64,000 bases of DNA from Prostheceraeus crozeri (lineage: Eukaryota > Platyhelminthes > Polycladida > Euryleptidae), in contig CAJQUW010013605.1 of the NCBI GenBank assembly GCA_907163375.1, positions 186,001 to 250,000 of the forward strand, in the 5' to 3' direction. The notes below the pieces were generated by a model that was not told where the DNA came from, made no database searches, and saw nothing but the letters and a program-made list of their open reading frames with translations. Shown here piece by piece: positions 11,780-26,045 of this stretch; positions within the stretch are counted from its first letter, which is position 1; the number at the start of each line of letters is the position of its first letter. Made by a program: the position numbers and the translations under genes.

Positions 11780-12325
11780 TTTGTACTGCAAGTGAACCTC
11801 CAACAACTATGTCTGCAAAGATACATAAATCTCTACTTTAGTTAAGTTTGACAAATTCTTGTCAAATTTTGTACTTTGTTACACCAGTAAAGCACAACTT
11901 CCTTTCGATCCTAAGAACACAACCTTAAAATGTTCGTGACAGAACTGTCAGCCGCAACGTATTACGCAACATAACGGTTCAAAGGAAAGCGAAGGTATGT
12001 ATCCAATGTGCGTCAGGCAACGTCAGATAAAGGCACTACGATCTGTGCATAAAGAACGCCAGATATGATCCAAAATGAAGACAGTTGAATATTATTGAGT
12101 TATTGACAGAGGAATGTTGACAGACAATGAGAATTTGAGCCTGTGCGACATTTGTAGAAGCAGTTCCAGATGTGCGTGGCAATTAGCTGATCATTTTTTT
12201 GTTGCAGCATAATTCTACCCGAAACAACTTCAGCTTCCTGACTGGTCATGAGTCTGGGCTCAGATTCCACAAATTCACGAACGTTTTGGAGAAATTCAAG
12301 TTTAAAGACAAAAGTGGTTCTGCTG
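11780..12325. other. Intronic DNA, nothing recognised
   Basis: No coding or repeat signal recognised. Confidence 0.5.
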
Positions 12326-12672
12326 TATAGTTAGCGAAACCAATTTCTTAGTCTCGCTGATAGGCGCAGTAAAACAATTTAATTTTGACACTACCTGATC
12401 TGATTTGTTGCAATGATAACAAATATTTTTCATTTTCATAACAATGCAGTTTTTAGCCTGTAATCCGAATTTAGCTTCTTATGCAATCTGATTGTGAAGT
12501 TAGCGGAGCTATCTTTCAATCAATGCACTCAAAACTGCGTTGTTATGGAAAATGGAGCATATAATTGTGATCAACGCAACAAGTTGGATCAGGTAGTGAC
12601 AAAATAAAATTGATTTGCTGCACCTATCAGCGAGACCAAGAAATTGGTCCCACTGGGTGGATATACTAACTT
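12326..12672. repeat. Fold-back element, ~130-bp inverted arms
   Basis: Left arm 12326-12454 and right arm 12530-12672 are inverted copies, about 80% alike by eye, around a ~75-bp spacer. Each arm contains ACCAATTTCTT, GTCTCGCTGATAGG, CACTACCTGATC and CATAACAA..CAGTTTT. No transposase is present. It is probably a fold-back MITE; target duplications were not identified. Confidence 0.7.
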
Positions 12673-13109
12673 CACGCACGTCAGTTCCAGTTGGTTTAGG
12701 CATGCTGTCAGAAGTAAAAAACAAAATAGTCTTCTGGGAGTGATGACGAAGAATGAAGCAATCTTTAGAGGATCTATAATTACCTCTGTAATACTAACAG
12801 CAAAACTGACTGAGCTGCAATAATTCTTTTTTCTAATTAGGCGACATGCCAGGTCAGGCAGGTCGTTGTGGTGATGTTGTCACAACATGAATTTTGTGTG
12901 TGGAAGAACTTCCATCCCATTCTTACAAACTGCAGTATTCCTTTCCGAACTCGAGGCCATGCTTTCATCAAAGACATCACGTGTGTGAGAAGAGGTACCA
13001 TGCTGTACATACATCAGTAAGACGTGACCAGTCACTGTGGAGGACATCAAACGATTTGAGTTGACATAGCAGTGCTGAGGTGGGTACGCTGAAAGCAACT
13101 GACAGTGCT
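12673..13109. other. Intronic DNA, nothing recognised
   Basis: No feature recognised. Confidence 0.45.
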
Positions 13110-13440
13110 TCTCTGAAGAGAAGAGCTACGGAGAAGGCTCGGCACCCAAAAGATGGAAGCGATCAATCGTAGGGAGCGACTTTATTGGACTGGTATAGTC
13201 ACGTTTAGAGAGTGGATAAGAACTGCTGGAAAAAGGAGGCAGAGGGACACATTCCTAGAGACCGGCTAAGGAAGAGGTTGCACGACGACGTTCGGGAAGA
13301 CTACAGACGTCAATTTTCGCGAGTTAGTGTCCAAAATCAAAACGTGTGGAGAGGCGCCATTAGACCAAATCGACGCTTACCGAATTTCAACCCCCGAAAC
13401 ATGGGGCACATAGGACGGAAAATTATATACGTGCAGTGAA
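13110..13440 (+). mobile_element. LINE C-terminal relic
   Basis: Split over frames, the translation contains MEAINRRERLYWTGIV and GHIPRDRLRKRLHDDVREDY, then VWRGAIRP. This order (W-x-GH-V, R-D/G-R-x-R-K-R-x-x-DD-R, W-R) is the usual C-terminal tail of non-LTR reverse transcriptases. The higher GC than its surroundings fits. No single frame is long and no tail was found, so this is an old fragment. Confidence 0.45.
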
Positions 13441-14800
13441 TGAATGGTACGGAAAACTTCGGATACTTCATTACTGCTGCTTAAGTTAAGATTGACATTC
13501 GGAAAGAGCTTACTCGAAGGAATGACCGTCGTCGAAGGAGACTCATTGTGATATGAATGATGTTATCATGGGTGAAGTATTTTCTCTCGATGGTCAGCTA
13601 ATCAGTTGACATCAGATATGAAGTCATCGAAGTCAAGTACAGTTGGAATGTTGATCTCTACTACCGAACAAAATGATTACGCATCTTTCACTATTAATCG
13701 ACGTCTACGTTTTTGTTGATGAAAATTGACGTCACATTTTTGGAATTTATCGTGTGATTCAGACTGGTGTGATGGGAAAACATCACCATGACAAGCATTC
13801 ATCATAATTCCTCCATCTTGCTAAAAGCTTCTATCAGAATGACGTTCTCCTGGAACGAATCTGACATGCGGGAGGCTATTCATTGAACTTTGATATACAG
13901 CAAAAGAAAATTTAAGAAAAAATCACTCCCACCAGTGTTCAGACGCGCTTCATCTACTGACAGAATCAAGGCATTCTATCAGGCTTGCCATTATGCTGGC
14001 AATCTCGCCCAATCTTATTGGGAATTTCCGGTCGGGTTCTAACCCAACTCAATCCAAATCTCATGAATGCCATCGATGATGCTACCACAGTGATCACATT
14101 GGTTGTCTTAAACCATACTCGTATACACCCGCATGTACATAAAGGGAGCTATTCTAGGCCTATACATGTACTTAAGAAATAGCGAGACATTATTTTCGAA
14201 TTTTAGCACAAGATAGGAGATATACATATAGCAGATAAATTATATTCGCGAGGTGACGGTCGTTTGGCATGTGTTGAACGCATCTTTCACTACTAATCGT
14301 AAATCGACTTTCAGGTCTTTGCTCATGAAAACTGATATCGCATTTTCACAATTTTTCCTATGATTGATTTATGTGTGAAATGCATGTCTGGCATGTACTG
14401 TTTCCTGAAGAGCAGAGAAAACATCGTGTTAATAGGAAAATAGCCTTTGCTCGTACATTGCATAACATCCCCATCAACGTTTCCGGGCTCACGATTTCTT
14501 ATACATTCAAAACTTTACTTTTCAGCATCAGCGTGCTAGCAGGCCATTAATAAAAATGTACTAACTTGACTCGATTTCACTCTCTGTAAATAGCCAGAGA
14601 TCATAAAGTTTTGAGCATCAATTTTTTTTGCGAAAGCTAATAATCTAAATATAAATTTAGTTGCATTTATTATCGGATCTTAATTTAATAAAATAAGATA
14701 ATTAATTTCCGCATTTTGATCTATAATAGAATAATTCACTAGTGACATTTCTAATGCAGTTTAGGGTTTACATTCCAAATAGGACGTGAATCTAGAAAAA
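13441..14800. other. Intronic DNA, nothing recognised
   Basis: No gene, RNA or repeat recognised. Confidence 0.45.
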
Positions 14801-15017
14801 AGTATAATTTTCAGGATTTCGAAAAGCCAAATGGAAGGTGTCACATTTTTACTTTTTATTGATATATGTCGGCTATTCATGTGCCATAGCCATTATCAAG
14901 AAAACTGTTTACTTAACAATGGCTCTGACACATAGATAGCTGAAATACTTGTATATAGATAAAAAATTATAATTTAACACCTCTTTCTTGACTTTTCCAA
15001 ATCCTGAAAATTCATGA
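14801..15017. repeat. Palindrome of two PLE-tail-like modules
   Basis: Left arm 14801-14905 and right arm 14906-15017 are imperfect inverted copies joined almost without spacer. Outer ends read ATTTTCAGGATTT. The inner parts read, outward on each strand, CTTGATAATGGCTATGGC..TAGCCGACA (left, minus strand) and CTTAACAATGGCTCTGAC..TAGCTGAAATAC (right, plus strand). These are degenerate forms of the CTGATGA-hairpin-GAAA module seen at other PLE ends in this window. Confidence 0.6.
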
Positions 15018-17607
15018 CATTTGGTCAAGGCATTCTCTCTCTACAATAGAATGATTAGTCCGTTATTAGCTCACACATAAGTCATTTTCAATTCATTGTC
15101 TCTATGCTTCCGCATACCTAGCTAGGTTAGCATATTCACCAACGATCAACCATTGTAGTCAAAACATGGAAAAACAATATTTCACACTCCTTATCTAAAA
15201 GTTTGTTTTTGTTAAAGAACGTAAAAAGTAACAAGAAAACGATGGATATCTCACTAAGATGGAATTTTCGTTCCATAATTGTCACCTGATCGCGATCTAT
15301 CTAGGGATTGCGATGCATTAGCCACTTAGCTAATTGTGAAATTGATTTTATGTAATCATTCTTTTCAAATTCTTCATTTTATACTTAACCTTTGATTGTA
15401 CATGAATTTAAGTGACGAGATTGAATCAATGTAGATTAATTGACGCAATAAGTCATTTACTGTGTCAATGGAAAAGTACAATACTTGCAGTTGAAAACAC
15501 AAGAAGAATTCGGTGAGCTAAATGTGCCTGTTGATCATGTTTGACACTGGAATGCAGAAAGTTACGCCATACACAACAATAATTGGTAGTAAAGATTCCG
15601 AGGAGTCAGGATTACGTATCTTCCATTGTTTCAGCATTTTAACAGTGGCAGACCCGATTATGAAGCCAATACAAAACAGCAATTGTCATCCACTGACAAT
15701 TTTACATAGCGTTTCTAATAATGCTACTCAATATGTTGCAGATGCTAGCAGTATCCTCTAATGCAACATATTTCAAATTTAAGTAGTTAAATTACTAATT
15801 TATTAAGAAGATACATATTAATGGGGATGATGATGATGATCAAAAAATAATTAATAGAGCTGCTCAAATAGAAATATAATGATAAATTGATTGTTCAGAA
15901 GGACACACTGTATCACATGTTTGCAATTGTCTTTCATGGGAAAAGTAAACATAGTGGCTGCAAACTGCAAATTAACCAAGCTCGCCTTCGCACATCGGAC
16001 TAGCAATTTTAAAGCGCCAGCTACTGTGTACTAATCTTACTATTCCACCAAGGTCGCGAAACATTGTAGCCAAACCGCAGATACACTGGTACTAATGACA
16101 GCAGCATTGTACTAATATAATACATACTAATGCCATCCTCAATGCAGCGGATAGGAATGTATCTATTATATTTATTATCGCAATGAATAAACAAAATAAA
16201 TTTTTCCAATGTGTACATGTCCAATACATTCTGTTGACTCTTTCAGGAGGCATAGAACCAAGGTAGGGGCATAGAATAAATTTGGGACTATGCTTTGAAA
16301 GACAACTGATGACAACGGTTAGTTTAGAGGATGTTTAGAATACATACTTTCCACGTGAGCGCTTGAAAATTAAATTGTGTGATCTTACGTGCACTATTAC
16401 ATGTAATTGTAGTTATTGAATTTATGAAAGTGTCTGTTTCTTCACTCAATTGTTTTTCTACTTGATTACTGCATGATTTAAAACTTTAATTTTGTTCTTC
16501 ATTTCTTTCTTACAGATTTCTTATTAGCATAGCAAGCAACTGTAGGTAGTGGACTGCTACCTGACAGAAGTGACGGATTTATTCCATTTCCACACTTTCA
16601 TCTCAAAGTCCGCAGAGGATTCTATCAAGCACTTCTGATACACAAATTGCATTGCAAACCCTAACATAATTGAATTCAACAAAAACGGAATGCTCACATG
16701 ATTCACATGAGTATTTTATAGTATATATAGAGATATTTAAAAATTGAACACGTCAGAATCATATTTCATGATTTCCAGTTTGCAGAGTAAGATGAATTCG
16801 ACACATTCAAAGGATTAATCCTTCTCGCTACACCTCTGGAAAAGTCAAACCTGACTTCCTCTATCGACTTCAGCTACTTGACCATTTCCTATCTGACATG
16901 AATGCATAAGTGCAGAGAGATGATGAAGAATTGAGATTTACAAGCGTTGAACTGACTACGCCCATGCGTAGACAACATTACGACAGGACAGAAACTCGCA
17001 AACAAGTACAACTCACGCTTATTCTTGACCTCATAGTGTTGAGAAATCAGATGCATCTTTCAACTCGCTTGATGGTGACATATCGACTTATTTATTATGC
17101 AAATTATACTAACATTATCTGTTTTAATATGTAATTATTCATTTTAGTAATTGACTTTCTTGAAAATTTAAATTTACCGGAAGTTGTGAGACTACTCAAT
17201 GTACTTTGTAGTATTTAAGTGAATTAAATTTTCCCGGATAATCGAACTACAGAAGCGAATTTTGATTGTCACGTTTTATATAACCAGGCGTTAAGATGTA
17301 AGTAATTCAGCACATTCATGATATTTTTCAAATCATAGTAAACTAGGAATAACATACTTCAATCAACAAACACCAACAACAACAATTGTGAGCGACTTGC
17401 TGCATGATTGCAGTACCACAGTACACAGTTGCAAGCTAAGAAAGCAGTCCATTGTAGGATATACTATTCAAACGTATACACGAACAGGAAAAATTGCTTC
17501 AGTCATTGATTGACTCGGAGATAGATGTCGATCATGCTTTATATTTCAAGAGAAGTATTGACATCAGTGATGTGATGTTGTGAAAAATTACCAGTCCCGC
17601 TTTACCC
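15018..17607. other. Intronic DNA, nothing recognised
   Basis: AT-rich, with a short GAT-type run near 15825. No gene or mobile element recognised. Confidence 0.45.
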
Positions 17608-17610
17608 TAA

Positions 17611-19367
17611 AGGTCCATTCCCACCGGACGCGGCGCGTCTCAGGCATCCAGAATTTTCGTTCAGAACCTTCTCTTCACACAAGACGCGCGGGACCACGCG
17701 TCCAAGAAATTTCAGAAAAATGTTCTGCAATGACGCGCGGTTTGCTTTACGAGACAGGAAAATCCATCCCGGGCCAAGACGCCTCGCGGCTTGCTCTACC
17801 CTCTGCACTGAAACCTGACACCACACATTGACAGAGAAATGACTGACTTCCGACATAGCTATCCGACAATTCTGACCTTCTGTGAGGACAATGTGACCAA
17901 ATGTACATGTACATCAAAATCCTTTATCAGTGCACTTTCATACTTTGTCAACCATGAAACTGAATTCATAAATGCATTTGGAGATGAATGGTATTTTATT
18001 TACTGCAAAACGAGTATCGGAAACGACGATGAGAAAGTTGTCATTGTTCTCAACTTATCTGATAATCTTCAATAGAGTGATACTCCCGATTACTATAGAA
18101 TAGACGATGTCAGTTAATAAAGGTCGTATTGTGAGCAAAGTCAATCCGTGCGTCAATTCTAACCTGTGCCTTGTTGTCACCCTATGTATGAAAATGTGGA
18201 AATGACATGTGTCCTTAAAACCTTATTCTATACAAATATGAAATATCAAATGATTAGTTTTCGCAAAATTATGTATTTTATAGCAATGGTCACATCCTAA
18301 CGAATAATTTGCAATGTCAATCACTGGAAAGTATGCATTACTTCATTTGCAATCGGAAAAAATAACTTTAGCAATGGCGGTCTCTTTCATCCGTCTTTCA
18401 TTGTGCGCCATGCCACTCCTTCAAGCATTGCGATGAAGTCATCAAAACACTTCATATCGTTTATTTGACGCAGATCGTCGAGTTCTTTACCAATTTAGTT
18501 GAAACACACTTCATTTTAAAGGAAATTTCACGAAGATGATGGTGACATCTATTTTGCAAACAGCAGTCATTTTTTCTCATTGAAAAAATCATCGCAGTGG
18601 GTGACAACAGTCGATATAATAGCTTATAATTGTGTTGACAGTTTGAAAAAAGGATTGATTTCACTTGATTTTTATGAATAGTATTCGCTGTGAAATATCT
18701 GATCTGATATTCCCTCAAATCATACGACATCCACAACTTATAGATTTTGATACTCAAGAGAATAATTTCTGCAGATTCGGATTTACTTAGCGAAAATTAA
18801 CAGGACGGAATGCCTTTTTGTCGCTTTATCATACTGAACTCAGTGCTCTTCTGAGATTGAGACTATTTTCTGGACTGTTGGTCGACCAAGACTCATCGTA
18901 GAATTACTCGGATATTACTCTAAAATAGACTGCCCCTAGCAACATTTCAATTCATAACGAACTGTTCTCGTCTGAGGAAACTTGCAGATCTAAGTACCTG
19001 ATTACATCGCACTTTGCTCACGCTCGTAGATCTAATGCAAAATGTCACTGTATTTCCTCGAGAATGTGTCGTTTAGATGTCATTTTCTAGTCATTATGCT
19101 TGAAATGTTGCATCTGATTTCATGTTAATTCTGAAAACTGAGTACGTCATTTAACTATCTCGGGAAAGTGTCATATTATGGTATCTTGTTTGGGCTCATT
19201 CGAATGCATGTAACACAAGGAATATGAATACGCTAATTATTTAGCAATAAGAAGTGTCCACAATGACATGATATTTGGAGCTGCCCCCCTCTCCCGCACC
19301 TCGCCACGCGGCTCGGTGAGAACAGGCATTTTTTGTTGGACGCGCCGCGTCCAGTGTGAATGCACCT
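17611..19367. mobile_element. Harbinger-like non-autonomous DNA transposon
   Basis: A 1757-bp element bounded by TAA on both sides (17608-17610 and 19368-19370). The inverted ends are AGGTCCATTCCCACCGGAC at left and AGGTGCATTCACACTGGAC at right, each followed by GCGGCGCGTC. The 3-bp TAA duplication and G/C-rich ends fit PIF/Harbinger (TWA targets). Both ends are far richer in GC than the neighbourhood, with repeated GACGCG motifs. No nuclease or Myb-like ORF is recognisable inside; the 78-codon ORF at 17839-18075 has no known similarity to me. Confidence 0.65.
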
Positions 19368-19490
19368 TAAGTCTTTTGGAGTACCGCTCCCTACTGCTCC
19401 AGCTACATTTTCTTAACTGCCCGCTCAGCTCCGGCTATGCTTTTTGAGTCCCGCTCCACTCTGGCCGATTCTGTCTTGGCGTTTAGCACC

Positions 19491-20713
19491 AGGGGTTATC
19501 AAAAATTAATTCAATTATTTGATGGAAGTAATTAATCAATTGCACTTATGTTCTATGCCAAATCAATTAATTTCAATTATTTTTCATTACCGTTTGAGGA
19601 GAATAATTATTGATTATTCATCACCAACTCAGTATGGTCCGGGACTGCGACATCATCATCTGAAATTGGTCCAAGGATCAACCGGCTGCTTTAGATATCA
19701 GTGTCACCTCACCGCTGCAGCAAGCTACCATTATCAATGCGGCGGCTGAGGAGGCTGCGGCAGCTCATCGCCGCCAAGATGCAGAGGATGGTGAGGTTCT
19801 GGGCTCCAGCGAAACGGCGGGTTTCGTTTTCTTTCCAATAGCCGTTCAATATTCGGAGCTTAGGGTCGTGTTGCTCTCGACACAATCAAGCTAACAGCTG
19901 CCAGATCGGCAGCATGGCAGAACGATCGACTGGATTTTCCAGAAATTATCTGTCTCAATACAAAGTGGTAATGCTACAATTCTGCTTTCAAGAAGTCCAA
20001 CCTTGCATGCCTTCCATGGCTAACGTGTCTTCTTCTTTTCTTTCATGCTACCTATTTGTTTTGTTTCTGTAATCTATTTAAATATAGTTATTAATTTTGC
20101 ATTTTTTTACTGCAAATTCAATTTCATGAATTATGCTACATGGGCCTACATGGTTGCAAGTCGCATAATAGCCTCTTATTAATTTTGACGATGACGTAAA
20201 CATAAACCTACATTCTTAATTGGATGTGAATGCCGACAAATTTCATTATAGACTCAAGTCCATGCATCATAATTACAATGATAATCAATTATTGAAACAA
20301 GTGGATGATTAATCATACGTGCCTATAACAGAACATATAACAGAGTTTTAAAAGTTATCATAAAAGTGTCGCAATACATAGATACCAAATAAGCTGTGCA
20401 TCAAGTAGTTTCTGATTAGAATCCTGAAAGTAATCAGTTGTGAATAAGATATGTTTAGGGAGGTTAGTATCTAATCAAATCCCTGAAATGTCTTTTCTGC
20501 GATGATGAGTGGTGATGGCATAGTACGTAAATCAGTCAATCAAATACTTTCACCACTGCAACTCAAATCAATGATTTAATTAATTGCAATTATCTACTGA
20601 CAACAATCAATTTATTGCAATTATTCTATCACATTAATCAATTGCAATTTTTTGATAGGAGCAAACAATTGATTGCCACCATTAATTGCAATGCCATTAA
20701 TTTCCGATTACCA
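19491..20713. mobile_element. Possible hAT-like element with AATTGATT-rich ends
   Basis: The left end CAGGGGTTATCAAAAATTAA and the inverse of the right end, CATGGTAATCGGAAATTAA, are similar. Both flanks (19491-19620 and 20570-20713) are packed with AATTGATT/AATTAATT motifs. A short Ala/Glu-rich open stretch lies near 19740-19830. No 8-bp target duplication was found, so the limits and the class are tentative. Confidence 0.35.
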
Positions 20714-23700
20714 TGATTCAACACCATATCCACACTATTCGTTTAACATTTTTCAGTTCATAGGCCCTAGTGGGGGTGTTGTCAGTGCAAGTTGCGTTAT
20801 TTGCGAGAGATTATTCCTGACAATATTCATGTACCTTCCTGTATTTGCTTACGCTACACCTGAAAACATTCATGCAGGTCTACAAATAGGTCATACACGT
20901 CACTCAACCTGAATTGATTTCTCAAAGTCAATGTAATGTTTTTGGTACAATCTTTAGGTGCATTGTAAATGCCAATACGCAAGGATGACTGCACATACTA
21001 GATATTTGTTGCCAATTTAAAACAATTTTCTGCATTTTTATAAAGCCGCTTCACCGAAACATTTACCATTTAGTCACTATGAATAATGTTTCTGAATAAT
21101 CTATTTGAACCTTAAGCCACACCGGCTAATTTGTAGGGTCCCACAACATTTCCACCAGCAATATTTCTAGCTGCCTGCTCCGCTCCACAACATCGATTGA
21201 CCTTTATTTTCATGGAGAGGAAGTGTGACAATTCCGGATCGAAGTATTTATCTTTTCGGCCTCCTAAAGGACGAATTACAATACCGTGTACATTTCCCGA
21301 AATTCTTCCACGCGCTTCAGCCCTACAGTGCACAACTTGACGCTCATCTGTTCTCGTTGACAAATATCATGCTCCGATAGAAAGCCTACTTAGCTTCTTA
21401 TACCAACTAAAACAGTACTCTTCAACAATGAAAAATGAGACACAGACTCATTCCTAACGGCTGATTTATAGTCATGAGCATGCAGTTAGCTTTATAAGCT
21501 GCTAGAGTCGGCAATAACTATAAAACAGTTGATGTTAAATGACCCGATGCGAACTGAAAGCAAGCTCATCAAACCTAATGCCATTCTGCTAGATGACCAC
21601 CATGTCTGAGCATGAAATAATAATGGTACACACGACTCAAAGGTCATTCATCATATCATTAATAAAACATGATTGCTGCTGAGTATATGACGATGAGCTT
21701 CTTCGTGAGATAATAAATAAACAAGGCAATACAAAAAGTAAGAAAAACCAGTGTGTTAGTAGTGGATGTGTTCCACACTAGATAAAATGGAATTATTATT
21801 AGCATCATCAAATCTCTTTACTTGAATTTTAAATGTCATAAAGAGGTAAACTCAAATAGTTCGAAAAGTGCTAACAACAATCCATTGCACTTCTAAGCAC
21901 GCGTGATAAAATTACATATTCAAAAATTATGTAGATAGATAAGTGTTGGACTCATCAAGATATGAGTACTTTACTTCGTTAGTGAAGAACTCAGCGAATA
22001 GATTAAAACAACCAGAATCGACCGTCGGACTTGCATGTACAGTTATGGTGCACAAGCATATCAACAACTCAGTCTTACTTGCATCTCCACTGTTTCAAAA
22101 TTCAGGAGCACGAACACAATTACTACTATAATCAACTATTTTAAGACGATCTTACCAATTACCAGTTGTGAATCGCTGTTATACGATGCAATGTAAAGCA
22201 AACCCCATTTGATAGGAACAATGGACAAGGAAGATTTTATCATACTATAAATCTTCACAAAATGTCTAGTGAACTTACCTAGATATATATTTATCATCAT
22301 ACTATAGTTCTTTCTCAATATTTGGACATTTCGACGTTTCATATATAATCAAATCAAGACACGACACGGTCAAAAAAATTCGAAGGATCCAGGAAACGGA
22401 AGACGCCAAAGTTAAACAATTACCCTAGTGGAGAATCTAGTAAATAATTAGGTAATTAAAAGTCATGAACGAATGAATATAAATTAATACTGACAACATA
22501 GAGTAACCTACTCTAGTAAAGAGCAGGTACTGAAATACGTATAAAGGCAAGTCTACTCAACCGAAGACGGTAAGGGAAATAAATTAATACTTATAAACGA
22601 TTTAATTTTTTATATTTTTAAAATCAAGCTATGTACAAGCCATCCTCACCAGTGGCCTAGTTAAGGGGAATGCCCCCTCAATCAAAGCTCATCTTGGTAG
22701 AGATAGTGTAATTGTGGCTACCTGAATGTTGTCAAAACTAGTAATTGAAACCCGAAATCATATTAATTAGCTTAAATCTTAATGTCAGTGGATGATATCA
22801 TGAGCATCATTTGCTTCAACACATATTGTAGCACCTGATATACATGCATGTAGTTCATAATAAGTACACAAACATGCAAATTGACGCACTGGTTAAACTG
22901 CAGAACCATGTCGATAAACCATGTAGATAGTAGAAATATTTTCCTTCTAAATCCATGATCCTCACCGCTTCAAATTGTGAAAGCCCTTGACAAAGATGCT
23001 ACGACGGCGAAGCTTTGTTTCTTTCACTGCTATGTTCGTGAATGTACGTCCCTCAAACTCAAAATAAATGAGAAGAAAAACTTCCTAACTCCGTGTATTT
23101 CAATGAAAGTTTTCATGGAAAGATGTAATCATTAAACCATCAACTTAACATTTGCATAAGATGAACATTACACAGAATGATGTTGATGTCTGAAGTCACT
23201 CGTGTCTTCACGAATTCGTTTTACTAACACGAATTTCCCATTCTTAATGACAGGTCGGCAATTATCCACTGCGGTTCTCTGAAATGAACAAACTCTGTAA
23301 ACGTCAAAAACTCGGTAACATCTTGGCCCGCACAGTTGCTGTCTTCATCATCATTAAGACGGTTCCACATGGCTCGTCATAGAAGAGGTTATATTATGTG
23401 CAAGTCGTTTCGGAAGGATGGAACACCCAACACGAGGAGGGTCCTGCCCTTTCACTTATTGGCTAACCAACTACAAACATTGTCTTGCATTGTCCGAAAA
23501 ACGCCCGACCCTGAAAGTCTGCCAGCCAATAAGTCAACCAGGCATTGAACTTCCTTCGCATGAAATTATTAAGACCTCACGGTCAACACACAGTCAGTCG
23601 GTGATCGCTCTACTTGATAAGAATGAATCTCTCCTTCATACTACGTCGAACAATTTGTAATAATTTGTAATAATTTGTACCTTCTGAACTTTGCTTAATG

Positions 23701-25544
23701 TAATCTAACATCAATCTATTTTTGATGCTATGAAATAGAAACTTGTTTACATAGAAGTTTCTAGAAATCGCAATCGCACTCTTGTACATGCACGTAAATA
23801 TTTATACAGAGTAGCATACAAAAAACATCTTAGATATGAAACGTCAGTTACAAAAGTTTAATAACAATCTGAAAAGTTTCATGTAAATTATATGCACGTT
23901 GTACAAGTCTGCTAATTTCGGCTTAAGGATGAATCTTTGCTGCCTTAAAAAGTCACAATAACCCAGCACATTTATATACCCGGTCAGTTGATATGCAGAA
24001 TACCAGAACCATTTTTCTTTGAAAACTGGGCGTCTATTGGAGACTCGACTTCTATTGGAGCGGCGGGATTCTAGTTCTTTTAGACATGTTTGAGATGAGC
24101 CTCTTGAGAAGCACTATTACTCACAGTCCTCAAATGTTCAGATGTTCTTTTCTACATCTATTGAGTGGGCTCCTATTAACGAAAAAGTAACATGCTCTTA
24201 ATATGAAGAATCCAAAGAGCAAAATCATATTATGAAACGCATACTATTCATAAATGAACTATTTGAATTGTCCGCGGTTTTTCACATTTTTTTAGTTTCA
24301 TAATGACCAATTGACTTGCGTATTGAAACATTTATATACTAAAGGGAGTCAGCAATCGAGAGGGACACAAAGTCATCCAAATTAGCGAAATTTCAGGCAT
24401 AACTTTGGCGATACCGAGCCAGAATATCGAATAGTCCGCATTAAGAGATTCTAAATAAATCAGGTGTAGCTATATCTTGGTTAAAAATGAACTGTAGTTC
24501 TAGCTTTTATAAATCGTCTTATCCTTTATATTGACAATTATCAACATTCAACATTTTGTAAATGGTTTCAACGAATGAAAACACATGAATTCTCGCGATA
24601 GAGCGACAGATGTACCATGGCAACGTCTGGAAAAATTGCCAATTCTGTATTCCAAAACTTCCAGTCTTAAGACTATGATTGACATGTCATTGATTTCGGT
24701 CGATGAGCGAAACTAACCTGCTGAGTAAAAGTACATCCTTAGATTTATCTCTCTTACAAATCTTCATTCGAAGCCGTTGTCAATAATTTTGGGCCATTAA
24801 GCAGTCTACAAAAGCATCGCGTCACCAACCTAGTACTATTACGAGCCGTGAGTGATTAATACTTCCGATCAGGATTTGCCCGCTGGTCACAGCTTTCAAA
24901 TTAGCAGAGACTGTTGTTGATTTAACAATCACAGAACCCGAGCAAGAATTATGAAAACAAATGAACCAATTCACGGAGGCACAACACTGACTAGTACTAC
25001 CAACCGAAGACCATTATTCAAGTTCAAGCGTGTTGATCTGCCAATCAAAAGCGATGTATTTCAGAAATATTCGCAAATGAATTGTGAATTTTCCGTTCAC
25101 TGAAATTCCATGCCTCTCTCACGGTCATGAATGAAGATGGAAATTCAATTTGCCAACGGCCCCGTTTAAGATGCATCATATAGATCAGAAGGGATTTAAA
25201 AGGTAATCTGTTGAATTTCAGTAAACATGAAAAAGGAAAGAACAATTACATGCACGCAATCAACTTTTTGAACCTCCCCCTATTTGAATATTGTAAAATA
25301 GGTGATAAATAGGGATAAATGATGCATGTACGTGTACAATGAATGAGGAAACTATTTAAGAATAATAAACTGAGTGGACAGATGCTGCAGGAAAAGAAAT
25401 CAAATTTAGTCTGTCACTGAAAATGTCAATTTCGCAGAATTATTGGGAATTCATACATGATATTTAAGGCTGAAGTAATAGGCTGATTAAGCTCTCCTTT
25501 AGCCTTAAAAGTCCGGCAGCCGGAAAGTTTTTGCAGGGACCGAG
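20714..25544. other. Long intronic stretch, no gene recognised
   Basis: The open frame 21112-21363 (-, 83 codons, with KYFDPELSHFLSMKIKVN) is free of simple sequence but lacks convincing splice sites or a family. Nothing else was recognised. Confidence 0.4.
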
Positions 25545-26045
25545 GCCAAAAGGCCGAAAATCAGACTTTTGCGGAACGATGTACACCCTATGCTTGCTTC
25601 GAATCTGTTCGTCTACCTAGTTCTACCTGGTTCCTCTCCTTGTCAGACAGTTCCACGAAAAACATATGCCAATCCAATGGGACGCAGATTACAGTTTTTG
25701 GTTAAAATGAAATTTTCTATGTTTTCACTTATTCAGTTAAAACTTCAAAGTACAGAGTCATAATTTTTAACATGGAATGTCTTCAGGTCATTTCCAATGT
25801 ATGCGAGAATGTGGGTAAATGTGGATTAAGTTGCTCAAAATGCCGACATTAGGAGGCTTGCCAATTCTGAATGTGTTTAGCTTCATAGATACGGTTACAT
25901 GCAATCTGCGTCCTATTGGGTTTTTCTTTGATCCTGCTTGACAAGAAGAGGGACCCGGTAGAATTCGGCAGACGCGCAGATTCGTAGTAGGCACAGTGTA
26001 CACATCATTGCGTGAAAATCTCATTTTCGGCCTCCTAATGCTTAG
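25545..26045. repeat. Diverged inverted pair of an unknown repeat
   Basis: Left copy 25545-25700 (+) and right copy 25870-26045 (-) are inverted. Both start near GGCCGAAAAT and share CGAATCTG, GTTC/ATTC-TACC-GGT/GTC-CC and GGACGCAGATT. Their translations in the matching frame also agree: RNDVHPMLASNLFVYLVLPG versus RNDVYTVPTTNLRVCRILPG, then SSPCQ/PSSCQ, NP-GRRL and V-MK. The family is unknown. It may be a retroelement coding remnant duplicated in inverted orientation. Confidence 0.55.

Noticed and set aside
21112-21363. Minus-strand 83-codon frame as a host exon
   Set aside because: No clear acceptor or donor and no recognised family; it does not fit between the in-phase COBL-like exons.
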